Shown in pieces: positions 13,368-24,592 of a stretch of 64,000 nucleotides of DNA. The translations under genes were made by a program, and so were the position numbers. This DNA comes from Listeria seeligeri serovar 1/2b str. SLCC3954 (GTDB taxonomy: Bacteria > Bacillota > Bacilli > Lactobacillales > Listeriaceae), in the NCBI RefSeq assembly GCF_000027145.1, contig NC_013891.1, positions 1,860,001-1,924,000 of the forward strand, read 5' to 3'. Position 1 is the first letter of the stretch; every line of letters starts with the position of its first letter. The notes below the pieces were generated by a model that did not search any database, had not been told where the DNA came from, and saw only the letters and a program-made list of their open reading frames with translations.

Positions 13368-14266
13368 AGTTCCGCCCTCATTTCCTGTTCTTTCAAAATT
13401 GATTCTAGTATCGCCATTCTTATAAAAACGCCATTTGTCATTTGCGTAACAATGCGTGATTTTCCACTTTCCACTAAGCTATCTGCAATTTCCACATCGC
13501 GGTTAACTGGACTTGGGTGCATGATAATTGCATCTGGTTTTAATTTTGCCGCTCGTTCGGTTGTTAGGCCGAATTTCGAATGATATCCTTCTTTTGTAAA
13601 TTGCTCTTTGCCACTATGGCGCTCATGTTGTACCCGGAGTAGCATCATTACATCTACTTTTTCGACGATTTCATCTACTGGCAAATAAGTTCCGAACTCT
13701 AAGTAGCTTTCATCAAACCATTCTTTTGGTCCGGAGAAATAAAGTTCTGCGCCAAGTCGTTTTAGCACTTTCATATTAGAATTTGCTACTCGGCTATGGC
13801 GAATATCTCCCGCAATCGCCACTTTCAATCCTTGGAAAGTACCAAATTGTTCTTTTATCGTGAATAAATCGAGTAGTGACTGGCTAGGATGTTCCCCGCA
13901 ACCATCTCCTGCATTCACAAGCGCGATGTCTAATTTTTCAAGTCCTTCGTAGTAATTCTCTTCCGAGTGCCTAATAACTGCTACATTAACTCCAACTGCC
14001 TGCATAGTAAGAAGCGTATCGTACAATGTTTCTCCTTTTGTCATGCTAGAACTTGCTGCATCAAAGGAAACTAACTCCATGCCGAGCTTTTTCTCTGCTA
14101 CTTCAAAACTAGTGAGCGTCCTCGTACTTGGTTCAAAAAACATGTTAACTGCAAATGCTTGTTCATTTAAAGTTGCTTTTTTTCCTCGTTTAAACTGTGC
14201 CGCCTGCTCTAATAAATGCTCAATTTCATGGACGGTTAAGGCTTCCATTGACAACAAATTTTTCAT
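13355..14266 (-). CDS. pyrB: Aspartate carbamoyltransferase, catalytic chain
   Basis: A 303-residue enzyme joining carbamoyl phosphate and aspartate. The carbamoyl-phosphate signature [13 protein letters not shown] lies at about 47-59. [10 protein letters not shown] and [11 protein letters not shown] are aspartate-site motifs. No regulatory pyrI chain is nearby, as usual in Bacillota. The ATG at 14266 follows AAAAGGTGGCGC. A terminator-like hairpin lies between pyrP and this gene. Confidence 0.97.
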   Translation of the reverse strand: MKNLLSMEALTVHEIEHLLEQAAQFKRGKKATLNEQAFAVNMFFEPSTRTLTSFEVAEKKLGMELVSFDAASSSMTKGETLYDTLLTMQAVGVNVAVIRHSEENYYEGLEKLDIALVNAGDGCGEHPSQSLLDLFTIKEQFGTFQGLKVAIAGDIRHSRVANSNMKVLKRLGAELYFSGPKEWFDESYLEFGTYLPVDEIVEKVDVMMLLRVQHERHSGKEQFTKEGYHSKFGLTTERAAKLKPDAIIMHPSPVNRDVEIADSLVESGKSRIVTQMTNGVFIRMAILESILKEQEMRAELCTY

Positions 14267-14300
14267 TAATAAGCGCCACCTTTTCTAATTCTTTTTATAC

Positions 14301-14336
14301 AAAAACCTCTGGATATTACTTTCTGCAGAGGTTTTT
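14301..14336 (-). terminator. Intergenic terminator between pyrP and pyrB
   Basis: Minus strand: AAAAACCTCTG, 14-nt loop, CAGAGGTTTTT, then GTATAAAAAG. In B. subtilis this gap holds a third PyrR-controlled attenuator. Here I see no good match to the PyrR loop consensus; ATATCCAGAGGT in the hairpin only vaguely resembles it. Confidence 0.7.
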
Positions 14337-14349
14337 TGTCATGTGTTAG

Positions 14350-15636
14350 TTATGCTGATTTATGTTCGGCTGGTAAAACTAGGTTTAAGATAATCCCGAT
14401 AACTGCTGCAAGTGCCATTCCAGAAAGTTCGAAAGTCCCAGCTTTAATAAATAAGCCACCAATCCCAACAACCAGAACAACCGAAGCAATAATCATATTG
14501 CGATTTACACTTAAATCAATTCGGCTTTCAATCATCATTCTAAGTCCGCTTGTTGCGATAACCCCGAAGAGTAGCAAGGATATCCCGCCTAAAACAGCGG
14601 TTGGCACCGAGGTAATAACAGCATTAATATAACCGATAAATCCGAAGAGGATAGCAAAAACTGCCGCGCCTCCGATAACAAACACACTATATACTTTTGT
14701 AATTGCCAAGACACCAATGTTTTCCCCGTAAGTCGTTACAGGAGGACCACCGATTAGCGATGCAATAATCGAAGCCGTACCGTCTGCAAGTAGTGAGCGA
14801 TGAAGTCCTGGGTCTTTAAAGAAATTTTTATTGGTAATTCTATTAAGTAATAATTGATGTCCCATATGTTCCGCCATAGTTACGAAAGCAAGCGGCGCCA
14901 TACTAAGGACTACTGATACAGTAATGACTGGATCCATATTGACAAATGGAATCGTGAAGTCCGGAATTTGGAAGAAAGAAGCATTTTTTATTAGTGTATA
15001 GTCAACCATGCCAAACGCCATACTTGTTAAGTACCCAACTGTAAAACCAAACAAAATCGGGATCAATCCCATGAATCCTTTGAAAAACATCATTGCGATA
15101 ATTGTTGCAAGGAGTGTGATTAAAGCTACAGCTAACGTTTTCAAGTCATAGTCACCATTATTTGTGCCCATTGCCATTGCAGCGGCACTTGGAGCAAGCG
15201 ATAAACCAATAACCATAATTACTGGTCCGACAACAATCGGTGGTAAAACTTTTTGAATCCAATCAATGCCAGCGTAATAAACAATTAGCGAAACAATCGC
15301 GTAAACTACTCCGACTGAGAACGTTCCGACCATAACCGCACCAGGACCTCCACCAGATTTTGCTGCAAGAAGCGCGGTAATTGGTGCAATAAAAGTAAAG
15401 GACGAACCTAGATATGCGGGGATTTTACCGCGAGTAATTCCGAGATAAGCAAGCGTCCCAAGTCCGCTAGATACAAGCGCAACTCCTGGACTTAGCCCTG
15501 TCACACTTGGCACAAAAATAGTGGAGCCAAACATGGTGAAAAGGTGCTGGATACTAAGAATAATCCATTTATTTAAACTTGGTCGTTCGTGTATGTCTAA
15601 TACTGGTTTTGTCACAGTTTCTGTCGTTTCTGTCAT
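14350..15636 (-). CDS. pyrP: Uracil permease (NCS2 family)
   Basis: A 428-residue membrane protein of the nucleobase-cation symporter 2 family with about 12-14 hydrophobic segments. Family signatures: STIFVPSVTGLSPGVALVSSG early, then MAEHMGHQLLLN and SLIGGPPVTTYGENIGVLAITKV (about 250-300). Its place behind pyrR in the pyr operon indicates uracil. The ATG at 15636 follows AAAGAGGGAAGAAA. The 16-codon upstream extension runs through the attenuator and is rejected. Confidence 0.95.
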   Translation of the reverse strand: MTETTETVTKPVLDIHERPSLNKWIILSIQHLFTMFGSTIFVPSVTGLSPGVALVSSGLGTLAYLGITRGKIPAYLGSSFTFIAPITALLAAKSGGGPGAVMVGTFSVGVVYAIVSLIVYYAGIDWIQKVLPPIVVGPVIMVIGLSLAPSAAAMAMGTNNGDYDLKTLAVALITLLATIIAMMFFKGFMGLIPILFGFTVGYLTSMAFGMVDYTLIKNASFFQIPDFTIPFVNMDPVITVSVVLSMAPLAFVTMAEHMGHQLLLNRITNKNFFKDPGLHRSLLADGTASIIASLIGGPPVTTYGENIGVLAITKVYSVFVIGGAAVFAILFGFIGYINAVITSVPTAVLGGISLLLFGVIATSGLRMMIESRIDLSVNRNMIIASVVLVVGIGGLFIKAGTFELSGMALAAVIGIILNLVLPAEHKSA

Positions 15637-15656
15637 TTTCTTCCCTCTTTCTTCAT

Positions 15657-15745
15657 AAAAAATACCCCTTGTCTGCGTCGACAAAGAGTATAGAATAATC
15701 CCCTATAGAAATTAATCACTCTTTGTCAGCCTCACAGGACTGCTT
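15657..15745 (-). promoter_or_regulatory. PyrR attenuator between pyrR and pyrP
   Basis: Minus strand: the PyrR binding loop AGTCCTGTGAGGCT (15741-15728) matches the AGUCCNGNGAGGYU consensus. A terminator stem follows, GTATAGAGTGTTTCTGT-type pairing of TACTCTTTGTC with GACAAGGGGTA (15690-15663), and a T run. UMP-bound PyrR is expected to stabilise the binding loop and allow termination before pyrP. Confidence 0.88.
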
Positions 15746-15766
15746 TTAAAAAAGTGTTACATTTGT

Positions 15767-16434
<668 letters not shown>

Positions 16435-16463
16435 ATGTTAAAGGACTTTATTTCATTAGGTTT

Positions 16464-16492
16464 ATCTTACCCGATAGAAGTTCGCTTGTCAA
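16464..16492 (-). promoter_or_regulatory. Promoter of the pyr operon
   Basis: Minus strand: perfect -35 TTGACA (16492-16487), 17-nt spacer, -10 TAAGAT (16469-16464). The PyrR leader starts right after it. Confidence 0.85.
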
Positions 16493-16551
16493 TCATAAAA
16501 TCAAAAAAGATGTTATACTGATAATAGTAAAATAAAAGGAGGCCAAACAAC

Positions 16552-16770
16552 ATGGCTACATCTAAAGCAAAAAAGAAAAGACAAAAGTTAGTTCAAGCAG
16601 GTCTTTTAAATCCAGAAATTAAGCGCAGCCCCTTCGCTCTTATGGATTTAAGTTCTAAGCAAACCAAAACAAAAAAAGGATATCTTTATAGTAACAAGCA
16701 CAAGAATCACCAAGAAGATGATTCTTTTTTTGTGGCCTTTTTTACATTTTCACACTTTCTACATATTTAA
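16552..16770 (+). CDS. Small basic conserved protein of unknown function
   Basis: A 72-residue frame with a lysine-rich N-terminus (MATSKAKKKRQKLVQAG, NPEIKRSPFALMDLSSKQTKTKKGYL). Similar small basic proteins occur in Bacillales, but I know no function. A good ribosome site (AAAGGAGG) and a TATACT -10 at about 16514 support expression. Odd: a strong terminator (16702-16731) lies inside the frame at codons about 51-60. The last hydrophobic residues (FFVAFFTFSHFLHI) may therefore rarely be made, and the conserved part probably ends near codon 50. Confidence 0.65.
   Translation: MATSKAKKKRQKLVQAGLLNPEIKRSPFALMDLSSKQTKTKKGYLYSNKHKNHQEDDSFFVAFFTFSHFLHI
16702..16731 (+). terminator. Terminator inside the 3' part of the small basic ORF
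   Basis: AAGAATCA, 9-nt loop, TGATTCTT, then a run of T (16725-16731). It lies about 40 nt before the annotated stop codon. Confidence 0.75.
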
Positions 16771-16872
16771 TTGTTAATAGTTGTTTTCTTTTAGATATTA
16801 TTCCTCTTTTGAAGAGCTTTGTGCTATGCTTTAGTTGCTTGCAAACAAGTACATAAGAGGTGAAAAAGTAGA

Positions 16873-17688
16873 ATGACTATTTTAAATCATTTGTTACAGC
16901 AGAAAGAAACTGTTGTTGAAGAATGGCTAGCATATTACGGTTCATTAGATGATCCTTATATTTTCACGCTCGAAAACAGCAGTCGTCTTATGGAAGAGAC
17001 ACGACTTGTTCTAGAGAATTTACTAAATGGAATGACCGGCAACCAAGAAGAAATGGCTCAGTTTGCAAATGAGTTCGGGAAGGCTCAATTCATTACAGCC
17101 CTTGGTATTTCACACATATTATTTCATATACACTTATTAGAAAAGTTTATTCTAGACTATGTAGAAAAATCTAACTCAGTTAATCTGAACTATCAAGAGT
17201 TATATCCATTCGCTCTAAAACTGCACCAAATTTTCAGCAATTTTACCCAACATTTAATTGAAGGCTATACTTTTGCAACAGAGCAGACGATACAGCAAAA
17301 AGAAAATCAATTAATTAAAAATTCTACTAAATTAATTTGGCTAGCGGAATATGTCTTTCTTTTACCATTAATTGGAAAAATCACAGATGACCGAGCTAAG
17401 CAAATTATCGAAACAGCATTACAAGAAGTTTGCACACAACCATTAAATTACTTAATTATTGATTTATCTGGTATTCAACTTGAGTCGCAAAATATTAGTG
17501 AGTATATTCATCAATTTTTTTCTTCTTTACGACTCGTCGGCGTGACTCCCATTGTTACAGGAATTAGACCGCAATTAGCAAAAATGATGATTCATGAAAA
17601 CTTAACAGACCAAAAAAACATCCAGGTATTTCCGACTTTGCGCCAAGCAACTAAATTTTTAATGAAAGAGAAAATTGCCACAATGTAG
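16873..17688 (+). CDS. RsbR-type stressosome protein
   Basis: A 271-residue RsbR paralog. The N-terminal about 150 residues look like the all-helical, globin-like RsbR sensor domain. The C-terminal STAS domain (about 155-265) has LIIDLSGIQLESQN and PIVTGIRPQLAKMMI. These proteins build the stressosome core that releases RsbT and activates SigB. At the first RsbT phosphorylation site of RsbR (DITG/DVTG) this protein has Ser (DLSG). A Thr in VTGIRP fits the second site. Single-gene unit; the GTG-free ATG start follows AAGAGGTGAAAAAGTAGA. Confidence 0.87.
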   Translation: MTILNHLLQQKETVVEEWLAYYGSLDDPYIFTLENSSRLMEETRLVLENLLNGMTGNQEEMAQFANEFGKAQFITALGISHILFHIHLLEKFILDYVEKSNSVNLNYQELYPFALKLHQIFSNFTQHLIEGYTFATEQTIQQKENQLIKNSTKLIWLAEYVFLLPLIGKITDDRAKQIIETALQEVCTQPLNYLIIDLSGIQLESQNISEYIHQFFSSLRLVGVTPIVTGIRPQLAKMMIHENLTDQKNIQVFPTLRQATKFLMKEKIATM

Positions 17689-17718
17689 AAATTTGAAGCT
17701 AATCAATCTGAAGACGAA

Positions 17719-17754
17719 AAAAACGCATTTTCTTTCAACAGAAAATGCGTTTTT
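17719..17754. terminator. Bidirectional terminator between the RsbR paralog and rluD
   Basis: AAAAACGCATTTTCT / AGAAAATGCGTTTTT with a 6-nt loop, between converging genes. Confidence 0.9.
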
Positions 17755-17756
17755 AT

Positions 17757-18668
17757 TTATAAATTTTCTTCTCGTAACATTTTTAATGCTTTTTCAAACG
17801 AACTTGGAAGTGGTGCTTCAAATGTCATCCGTTCATTTGTCGTTGGGTGGTCAAACCCCAATTTTGCGGCATGTAGATATTGTCCGTTGCCTTTAATTGT
17901 GTTTTTTGGTCCGTATTTTGGATCTCCTGCAAGTGGATGGCCAATGTATTTAAGATGTACTCTAATTTGGTGTGTTCGACCTGTATCAAGCTTACAATTA
18001 ATCAACGTATAACCTGGTAACCGTTCGATAACTTCAAAATGGGTTCTTGCTTCTTTGCCGTCACGAACAACAGCCATTTTTTGACGGTCTTCTTTCGCGC
18101 GACCAATTGGAGCTTCGATTGTGCCTTTTTGATGGACAATATCGCCGTGAACAAGCGCGATGTATTCTCTATCGGACGTTTTATCTTTTAATTGTTTGGC
18201 AAGTGATTCATGTGCATGGTCGTTTTTCGCTACCATTAGTAGGCCTGATGTATCTTTGTCAATCCGGTGTACGATTCCCGGGCGAATTTTCCCATTGATT
18301 CCGGATAAGTCATCACAGTGAAAAAGTAGCGCGTTGACAAGTGTGCCACTCGCATGTCCAGCTGACGGATGAACAACCATTCCTTCTGGCTTATTCACAA
18401 CAAGCATATCTTTATCTTCAAAATAAATATCTAGCGGAATATCTTCAGCCAACACTTCTAATTCTTCGGGTTCACGAACTTCCAGATAAATCTCGTCGCC
18501 AACTTGAACTTTATAATTGGGTTTCGCTATTTCCCCATTAACCGTAATATCTCCGCTTTTCAGCATTATTTGAATGGCTGAACGGCTTTTTCCAGTGAGT
18601 TCGGCAACCGCCTTATCAATTCGTTCACGAGCATGACTTTCTTCTATAATTAATTTTTCATTCTGCAT
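17757..18668 (-). CDS. rluD: RluD-family 23S rRNA pseudouridine synthase
   Basis: A 303-residue enzyme that isomerises uridines in large-subunit rRNA. The S4 RNA-binding domain is at about 14-75 (RSAIQIMLKSGDITVNGE). The catalytic RluA-family motif is RIDKDTSGLLMVAKN at about 135-149, where the Asp is the nucleophile. LDTGRTHQIRVHLKYIGHPLAGDP near 228-251 is a family signature. It overlaps lspA by one base, an arrangement conserved in Bacillota (lspA-ylyB). Confidence 0.94.
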   Translation of the reverse strand: MQNEKLIIEESHARERIDKAVAELTGKSRSAIQIMLKSGDITVNGEIAKPNYKVQVGDEIYLEVREPEELEVLAEDIPLDIYFEDKDMLVVNKPEGMVVHPSAGHASGTLVNALLFHCDDLSGINGKIRPGIVHRIDKDTSGLLMVAKNDHAHESLAKQLKDKTSDREYIALVHGDIVHQKGTIEAPIGRAKEDRQKMAVVRDGKEARTHFEVIERLPGYTLINCKLDTGRTHQIRVHLKYIGHPLAGDPKYGPKNTIKGNGQYLHAAKLGFDHPTTNERMTFEAPLPSSFEKALKMLREENL

Positions 18669-19132
18669 TATTTAATTCCTTTCGTTTTGCGGTCGTCTAC
18701 AAAAACATACACGAGCATTAGTACGACACCAACTGAAAGCGAGGCATCTGCCACATTAAAAATAGGGAAATAATAGTTCCCCCATACGGTTTGTACAAAA
18801 TCTACTACTTCTTGATGCAATACTCGGTCAATAAAATTACCAATCGCACCGCCTAAAATAAACGCTAAACTAATGGAAAATAGTCGTTTCCCTTTGGCAT
18901 ATTTTTGCATAATATAAATAATGATTCCAATAACAATAACGGTAATAAGATAGAAAAACCACATATGCCCTTCTAAAATACTCCAAGCTGCTCCGTTATT
19001 ACGGTAACTTGTCCAGTATAAGAATCCAGGAATAACTTCTATTTTCTGGCCGATTTCCATGTTTTGAACAACGATCCATTTAGTCAATTGATCTAGCGCA
19101 ATAACGGCTAGGGTGATTAGATAATAATACAT
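18668..19132 (-). CDS. lspA: Lipoprotein signal peptidase
   Basis: A 154-residue membrane aspartyl protease that cleaves prolipoprotein signal peptides. Four hydrophobic segments are visible. Catalytic aspartates lie in GGAIGNFIDRV (about 95-105) and FNVADASLSVGV (about 122-133). It starts with MYYYLITLAVIALDQLTKW. It should process the MntA-type lipoprotein encoded nearby, among others. Upstream gene of rluD. Confidence 0.96.
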   Translation of the reverse strand: MYYYLITLAVIALDQLTKWIVVQNMEIGQKIEVIPGFLYWTSYRNNGAAWSILEGHMWFFYLITVIVIGIIIYIMQKYAKGKRLFSISLAFILGGAIGNFIDRVLHQEVVDFVQTVWGNYYFPIFNVADASLSVGVVLMLVYVFVDDRKTKGIK

Positions 19133-19164
19133 ACTTATGAGCCCTCATTTCACATCAGTTAGAT

Positions 19165-19206
19165 AAAAGTATGCGCTCTCCCGTAAAAACAGCAAGAGCG
19201 CCATAC
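19165..19206 (-). terminator. Terminator after the purine permease gene
   Basis: Minus strand: GTATGGCGCTCT, loop, AGAGCGCATAC, then TTTTATC. It lies just after the stop codon at 19212. Confidence 0.75.
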
Positions 19207-19211
19207 TTCTT

Positions 19212-20495
19212 TTATTGTATGATAAATTGAAGCAAAAATAAAGCTGCAATCACATACATGACTGGTGAAGTGCGTTCTTCTTTCTTCGTAAAAGCGCGGA
19301 GAATTGGATACGCAATAAAACCAGCTGCAATTCCGTCTGCAATACTATACGTAAATGGGATCAGCACAATAATAAGTAGTGCCGAAAAAGTTTCTGCCGC
19401 ATTCGATAAATCCATTTCTTTAAATTCTTGAAGCATTGACATCCCAATCACAATTAAAATTGGAGCAATCGCGCTATTTGGAATAAAAGATAGCACCGGC
19501 ATTAAGAAAAGAGAGGCAATGAAGAAAATTCCAGTCGTTACTGTTGCAAGACCAGTTTTGGCCCCACTAGCAAACATGGAACCACTTTCGAGTGCGGAAA
19601 TAGTTGGACTTGTACCAAATAATCCAGACAAAAAGGCCGTTAATGAACTCGCTTTTAGAATGCGCGGTAGTTTTTCGGTTTGCTTCAGTTGTCTTACTTG
19701 ACCGTTTGTAAGCCCAACTGTTTCAAACACAATAACCATTGTCATCGTAAAGACTGCACTCCAAAAACTAATACTCGCCATTCCAGAAAAATCAGCTTTG
19801 AACAACACATCGCTCCAAGGTACCACACTTATTGTCGTCGCACTTGTCGTATTTGTGATGCCAAAAATAACACCCACCAACGTTCCAATTATTAAACTCC
19901 ATAAGAAAGCGCCAGGAATTTTACGAATAACTAGAATCATTGTTAGTAAAAGTGTCACAAGAGTTGCTAAAACGAACGGATCATGAATATTACCAAGAGC
20001 GATAATACCATGCTTTCCGCGGGTGACGATTTCGCCTTTTTCAAGCCCGAGAAAGATTAAGAATAAACCCAACCCAACCGTAATTGCTTGCTTCAAAATA
20101 AGCGGGATTGCTTGATTTAGTTTTCCTGCAAGTGGTGTAAATGCAAGAATCATAAATAATAATCCACTTATCGTGACAGCAGCGAGTGCAACCTGCCAAC
20201 TTAGTCCCATTCCGCCGACAAGGTTATACGCAAAGAGCGCATTAATCCCCATACCCGGCATCAGAATTAGTGGTGCATTAGCCCAAAAACCCATAATCAA
20301 ACAGCCTACCGCCGAAATAAAAATCGTCGCCAGTACTGCCCCTTGATAAGGAACTCCAGCTTCAGCTAAAATCGAGCTATTGACGACAATAATATATGCC
20401 ACCGTAAAAAAGCCAATCATACCAGCCAAAAATTCTGTCCAGATATTGGTTTTATGCTCGTTCAGCCGAAAAACTTTGTTGAAAAATTTCTGCAT
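19212..20495 (-). CDS. Purine permease, AzgA/PbuG-like
   Basis: A 427-residue, about 12-TM nucleobase transporter of the AzgA branch of NCS2. Diagnostic segments: MIGFFTVAYIIVVNSSILAEAG (about 26-47), LMPGMGINALFAYN (about 78-91), ETVGLTNGQVRQ and GTSPTISALESGSMFASGAKTGL (about 290-312). Relatives carry hypoxanthine, guanine or adenine; substrate unresolved. A TATAAT -10 is at 20568-20563, and I see no purine riboswitch in the leader, unlike B. subtilis pbuG. The start follows ATGAGGAAAAAGT. Confidence 0.88.
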   Translation of the reverse strand: MQKFFNKVFRLNEHKTNIWTEFLAGMIGFFTVAYIIVVNSSILAEAGVPYQGAVLATIFISAVGCLIMGFWANAPLILMPGMGINALFAYNLVGGMGLSWQVALAAVTISGLLFMILAFTPLAGKLNQAIPLILKQAITVGLGLFLIFLGLEKGEIVTRGKHGIIALGNIHDPFVLATLVTLLLTMILVIRKIPGAFLWSLIIGTLVGVIFGITNTTSATTISVVPWSDVLFKADFSGMASISFWSAVFTMTMVIVFETVGLTNGQVRQLKQTEKLPRILKASSLTAFLSGLFGTSPTISALESGSMFASGAKTGLATVTTGIFFIASLFLMPVLSFIPNSAIAPILIVIGMSMLQEFKEMDLSNAAETFSALLIIVLIPFTYSIADGIAAGFIAYPILRAFTKKEERTSPVMYVIAALFLLQFIIQ

Positions 20496-20632
20496 ACTTT
20501 TTCCTCATTATGAAATTGTCCCTCTCCCAACCCGCAGAGTATTGCCCCTGCCACAGACCTTCATTATAACAAAGATAGCAGTTATGCGAAAGTAAAAGTT
20601 TTCGTCTCGCCGCTCTAAGCTCGATTTTATGC

Positions 20633-20638
20633 TATAAT
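20633..20638 (+). promoter_or_regulatory. -10 box of the MATE gene
   Basis: TATAAT just before the first in-frame ATG (20643). Transcription would begin about 20645, so that ATG cannot be used and a TTG at 20667 must be the start. Confidence 0.6.
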
Positions 20639-20666
20639 TTGAATGGATGCTAAAGGAGATGATTAT

Positions 20667-22013
20667 TTGCAACAAACAGCTACTTACGGCGCAAAATGGA
20701 AACAGTTTTTAATCATTTTCTCCCCGATTGTGATTACACAACTGACGCTATTTTCAATGACTTTTTTCGATACGACCATGAGTGGGAATTATTCCAATCA
20801 AGGACTTGCTGGCGTGGCAATTGGTAGTTCTTTCTGGGCTCCGATCAATGCTGCTTTTTCAGGTCTACTAATGGCGATTACACCGATTGTAGCGCAATTA
20901 ATTGGTGCTAAGAAAGAACAAGAAGTTAAAAATACAGTGCATAATGGACTTTATATTGCAGTTATCTTAGCAATTATTTTAATACTTATTAATTTTTTAG
21001 TTGTTCCTACCGTTCTAACGCATATGCCGATTACTGCTGATGTAGCGCTTATTGCTCGTCATTTTCTAAATGGGATTTGTATTGGAATTCCTGCTTTTTT
21101 CATTTCTGCTATCTTGCGGTCATTTATTGACTCGCTGGGCTTAACAAGGGTGACGATGCTAATCACGCTTTGCACTGTTCCATTTAATATCTTTTTGAAC
21201 TACTGTTTTATTTTCGGGAACTTTGGTTTTCCAGAAATGGGTGGCGCAGGTAGTGGTTATGCGACCGGGATTACGTATTGGTTAGTTGTTTTAGTTAGTA
21301 TTATTCTGATTCAAACACAAACACGATTACGAAATTTCGGAATATGGAATGGCTTCACTGCAATCCGTTTTTCGAAAATAAAAGAAATTATTGGAATTGG
21401 TGTTCCGAATGGTTTAACAATTTTGTTTGAAACGAGTATCTTTTCTGCGGTAACTATTTTAATGGGGGCTTTTGGGACGGAAACAATTGCCGCTCATCAA
21501 TCTGCTAATAGTGTTTGTACGTTACTCTACGCTTTCCCGCTTAGTGTTGCTTCGACATTAACGATTCTTGGTGGGTATGAGACTGGTGCGAAACGTTTAA
21601 AAGATGCCAAACAGTATCGCCACATCGGTATGACTGCAGCAATTTTAATTGGTTGTATTAATGGCGCAATACTATTTTTCTTCCGAGATATTATCGCTGG
21701 CTTTTATACGAATGACCCCAATCTTAGTGATTTAATCATGCAATTTCTGGTTTATGCGATTTTATTTCAATTTGCTGATGCAGTCCTATCTCCAGTTCTT
21801 GGAGCGCTACGTGGTTATAAAGATGTTGCCGTTACTTCGGTTGTTGCCTTTATTTCTTATTGGGTCATCGGGCTTCCGGTCGGATACGGATTGTCATTCA
21901 CTAATTTAGGACCGTTTGGCTACTGGATTGGTTTAAGTACTGGTTTGTTTGTCGCCGCATTCATATTATCAATTCGTGTGCGGAGAACTGAACGAAAACT
22001 AGCGTTACAATAA
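20667..22013 (+). CDS. MATE-family multidrug/cation efflux protein
   Basis: A 448-residue transporter with 12 hydrophobic segments in two related halves. Typical MATE motifs: TTMSGNYSNQGLAGVAIGSSFWAP in TM1-2, AQLIGAKKEQEV after TM2, and GAFGTETIAAHQSANSV in the second half. Such proteins expel drugs or metabolites using H+ or Na+ gradients; substrate unknown. TTG at 20667 is chosen as start because AAAGGAG lies 8 nt upstream. The ATG at 20643 has no ribosome site and abuts the -10 box. Confidence 0.88.
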   Translation: MQQTATYGAKWKQFLIIFSPIVITQLTLFSMTFFDTTMSGNYSNQGLAGVAIGSSFWAPINAAFSGLLMAITPIVAQLIGAKKEQEVKNTVHNGLYIAVILAIILILINFLVVPTVLTHMPITADVALIARHFLNGICIGIPAFFISAILRSFIDSLGLTRVTMLITLCTVPFNIFLNYCFIFGNFGFPEMGGAGSGYATGITYWLVVLVSIILIQTQTRLRNFGIWNGFTAIRFSKIKEIIGIGVPNGLTILFETSIFSAVTILMGAFGTETIAAHQSANSVCTLLYAFPLSVASTLTILGGYETGAKRLKDAKQYRHIGMTAAILIGCINGAILFFFRDIIAGFYTNDPNLSDLIMQFLVYAILFQFADAVLSPVLGALRGYKDVAVTSVVAFISYWVIGLPVGYGLSFTNLGPFGYWIGLSTGLFVAAFILSIRVRRTERKLALQ

Positions 22014-22052
22014 AACAAGGCAGAGATTTTTAAAATCTCTCTGCCTTGTTTT

Positions 22053-22054
<2 letters not shown>
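22012..22054. terminator. Bidirectional terminator between MATE gene and mntA
   Basis: AAAACAAGGCAGAGA / TCTCTGCCTTGTTTT stem, flanked by A and T runs, between convergent genes. Confidence 0.9.
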
Positions 22055-23821
<1,767 letters not shown>

Positions 23822-23823
23822 TT

Positions 23824-24546
23824 CTATACCCCCTCTGCAAATGCTAATGGCGCATCACCGTAAGCAAATTTAATTTTTTCTTCTGTAAAAGTCTGTTCTA
23901 CAGGTCCATGCGCTACTAATTTTTTATTGAGTAAAATAATATCATCGAAATAAGTAGCTACTTTATGAAAATCATGATGCACGACGACAATCGTTTTGCC
24001 GTTATCTCTTAATTTTTTTAACAACCTCATAATTAGTGCTTCACTCGTCATATCAATCCCTGCAAAAGGCTCATCTAAAAAGAAAATTTCTGCATGCTGT
24101 GCTAGTGCCCGCGCAATAAAAACTCGTTGCAGTTGTCCGCCTGATAACTCTCCTATTTGCCGTTTCTGAAAAGCAGTCATTTCCACTTGTTCTAGTGCAT
24201 CTAGAGCAAGTTGTTTTTCTTTTTTGCCGGGGCGTTTAATTAAACCAAGCGCTGGATAAGTTCCAAGCAAAACCATATCAAAGACTGTAATCGGAAAGGT
24301 TAAATCCACTTCACTTCTTTGTGGTACATAAGCAATACTTTTCCGCCAAAACGAAAGTGGTTTTCCGTCTAGAGTGACTTGGCCATTTTCTCGAGGAATT
24401 AAACCCATCATTCCTTTTAATAATGTGGATTTACCTGCTCCATTTGGCCCGACTATCCCTGTTAATTTTCCTGATGCTATTTGAAGTGATACATTATCAA
24501 TCGCAATTTTTTGGTTATACGCTATTGTTAAACCTTGGATATTCAT
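23824..24546 (-). CDS. mntB: Manganese ABC transporter ATPase
   Basis: A 240-residue ABC ATPase. Walker A GPNGAGKSTLLKG (about 33-45), signature LSGGQLQRVFIARALAQ (about 134-150), Walker B IFFLDEPFAG, and the switch His in VVVHHDFH. First gene of the metal uptake operon. The ATG at 24546 follows AAGGGTGG; an in-frame TTG two codons upstream is less likely. Confidence 0.92.
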   Translation of the reverse strand: MNIQGLTIAYNQKIAIDNVSLQIASGKLTGIVGPNGAGKSTLLKGMMGLIPRENGQVTLDGKPLSFWRKSIAYVPQRSEVDLTFPITVFDMVLLGTYPALGLIKRPGKKEKQLALDALEQVEMTAFQKRQIGELSGGQLQRVFIARALAQHAEIFFLDEPFAGIDMTSEALIMRLLKKLRDNGKTIVVVHHDFHKVATYFDDIILLNKKLVAHGPVEQTFTEEKIKFAYGDAPLAFAEGV

Positions 24547-24592
24547 TTCCAACCACCCTTTTCCCTTAAGACTATTTTTTACACTTAACTAA

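Noticed and set aside
20496-20600. Purine riboswitch before the AzgA-like permease
   Set aside because: Looked for the aptamer loops and junction; only a promoter and a short leader are present.
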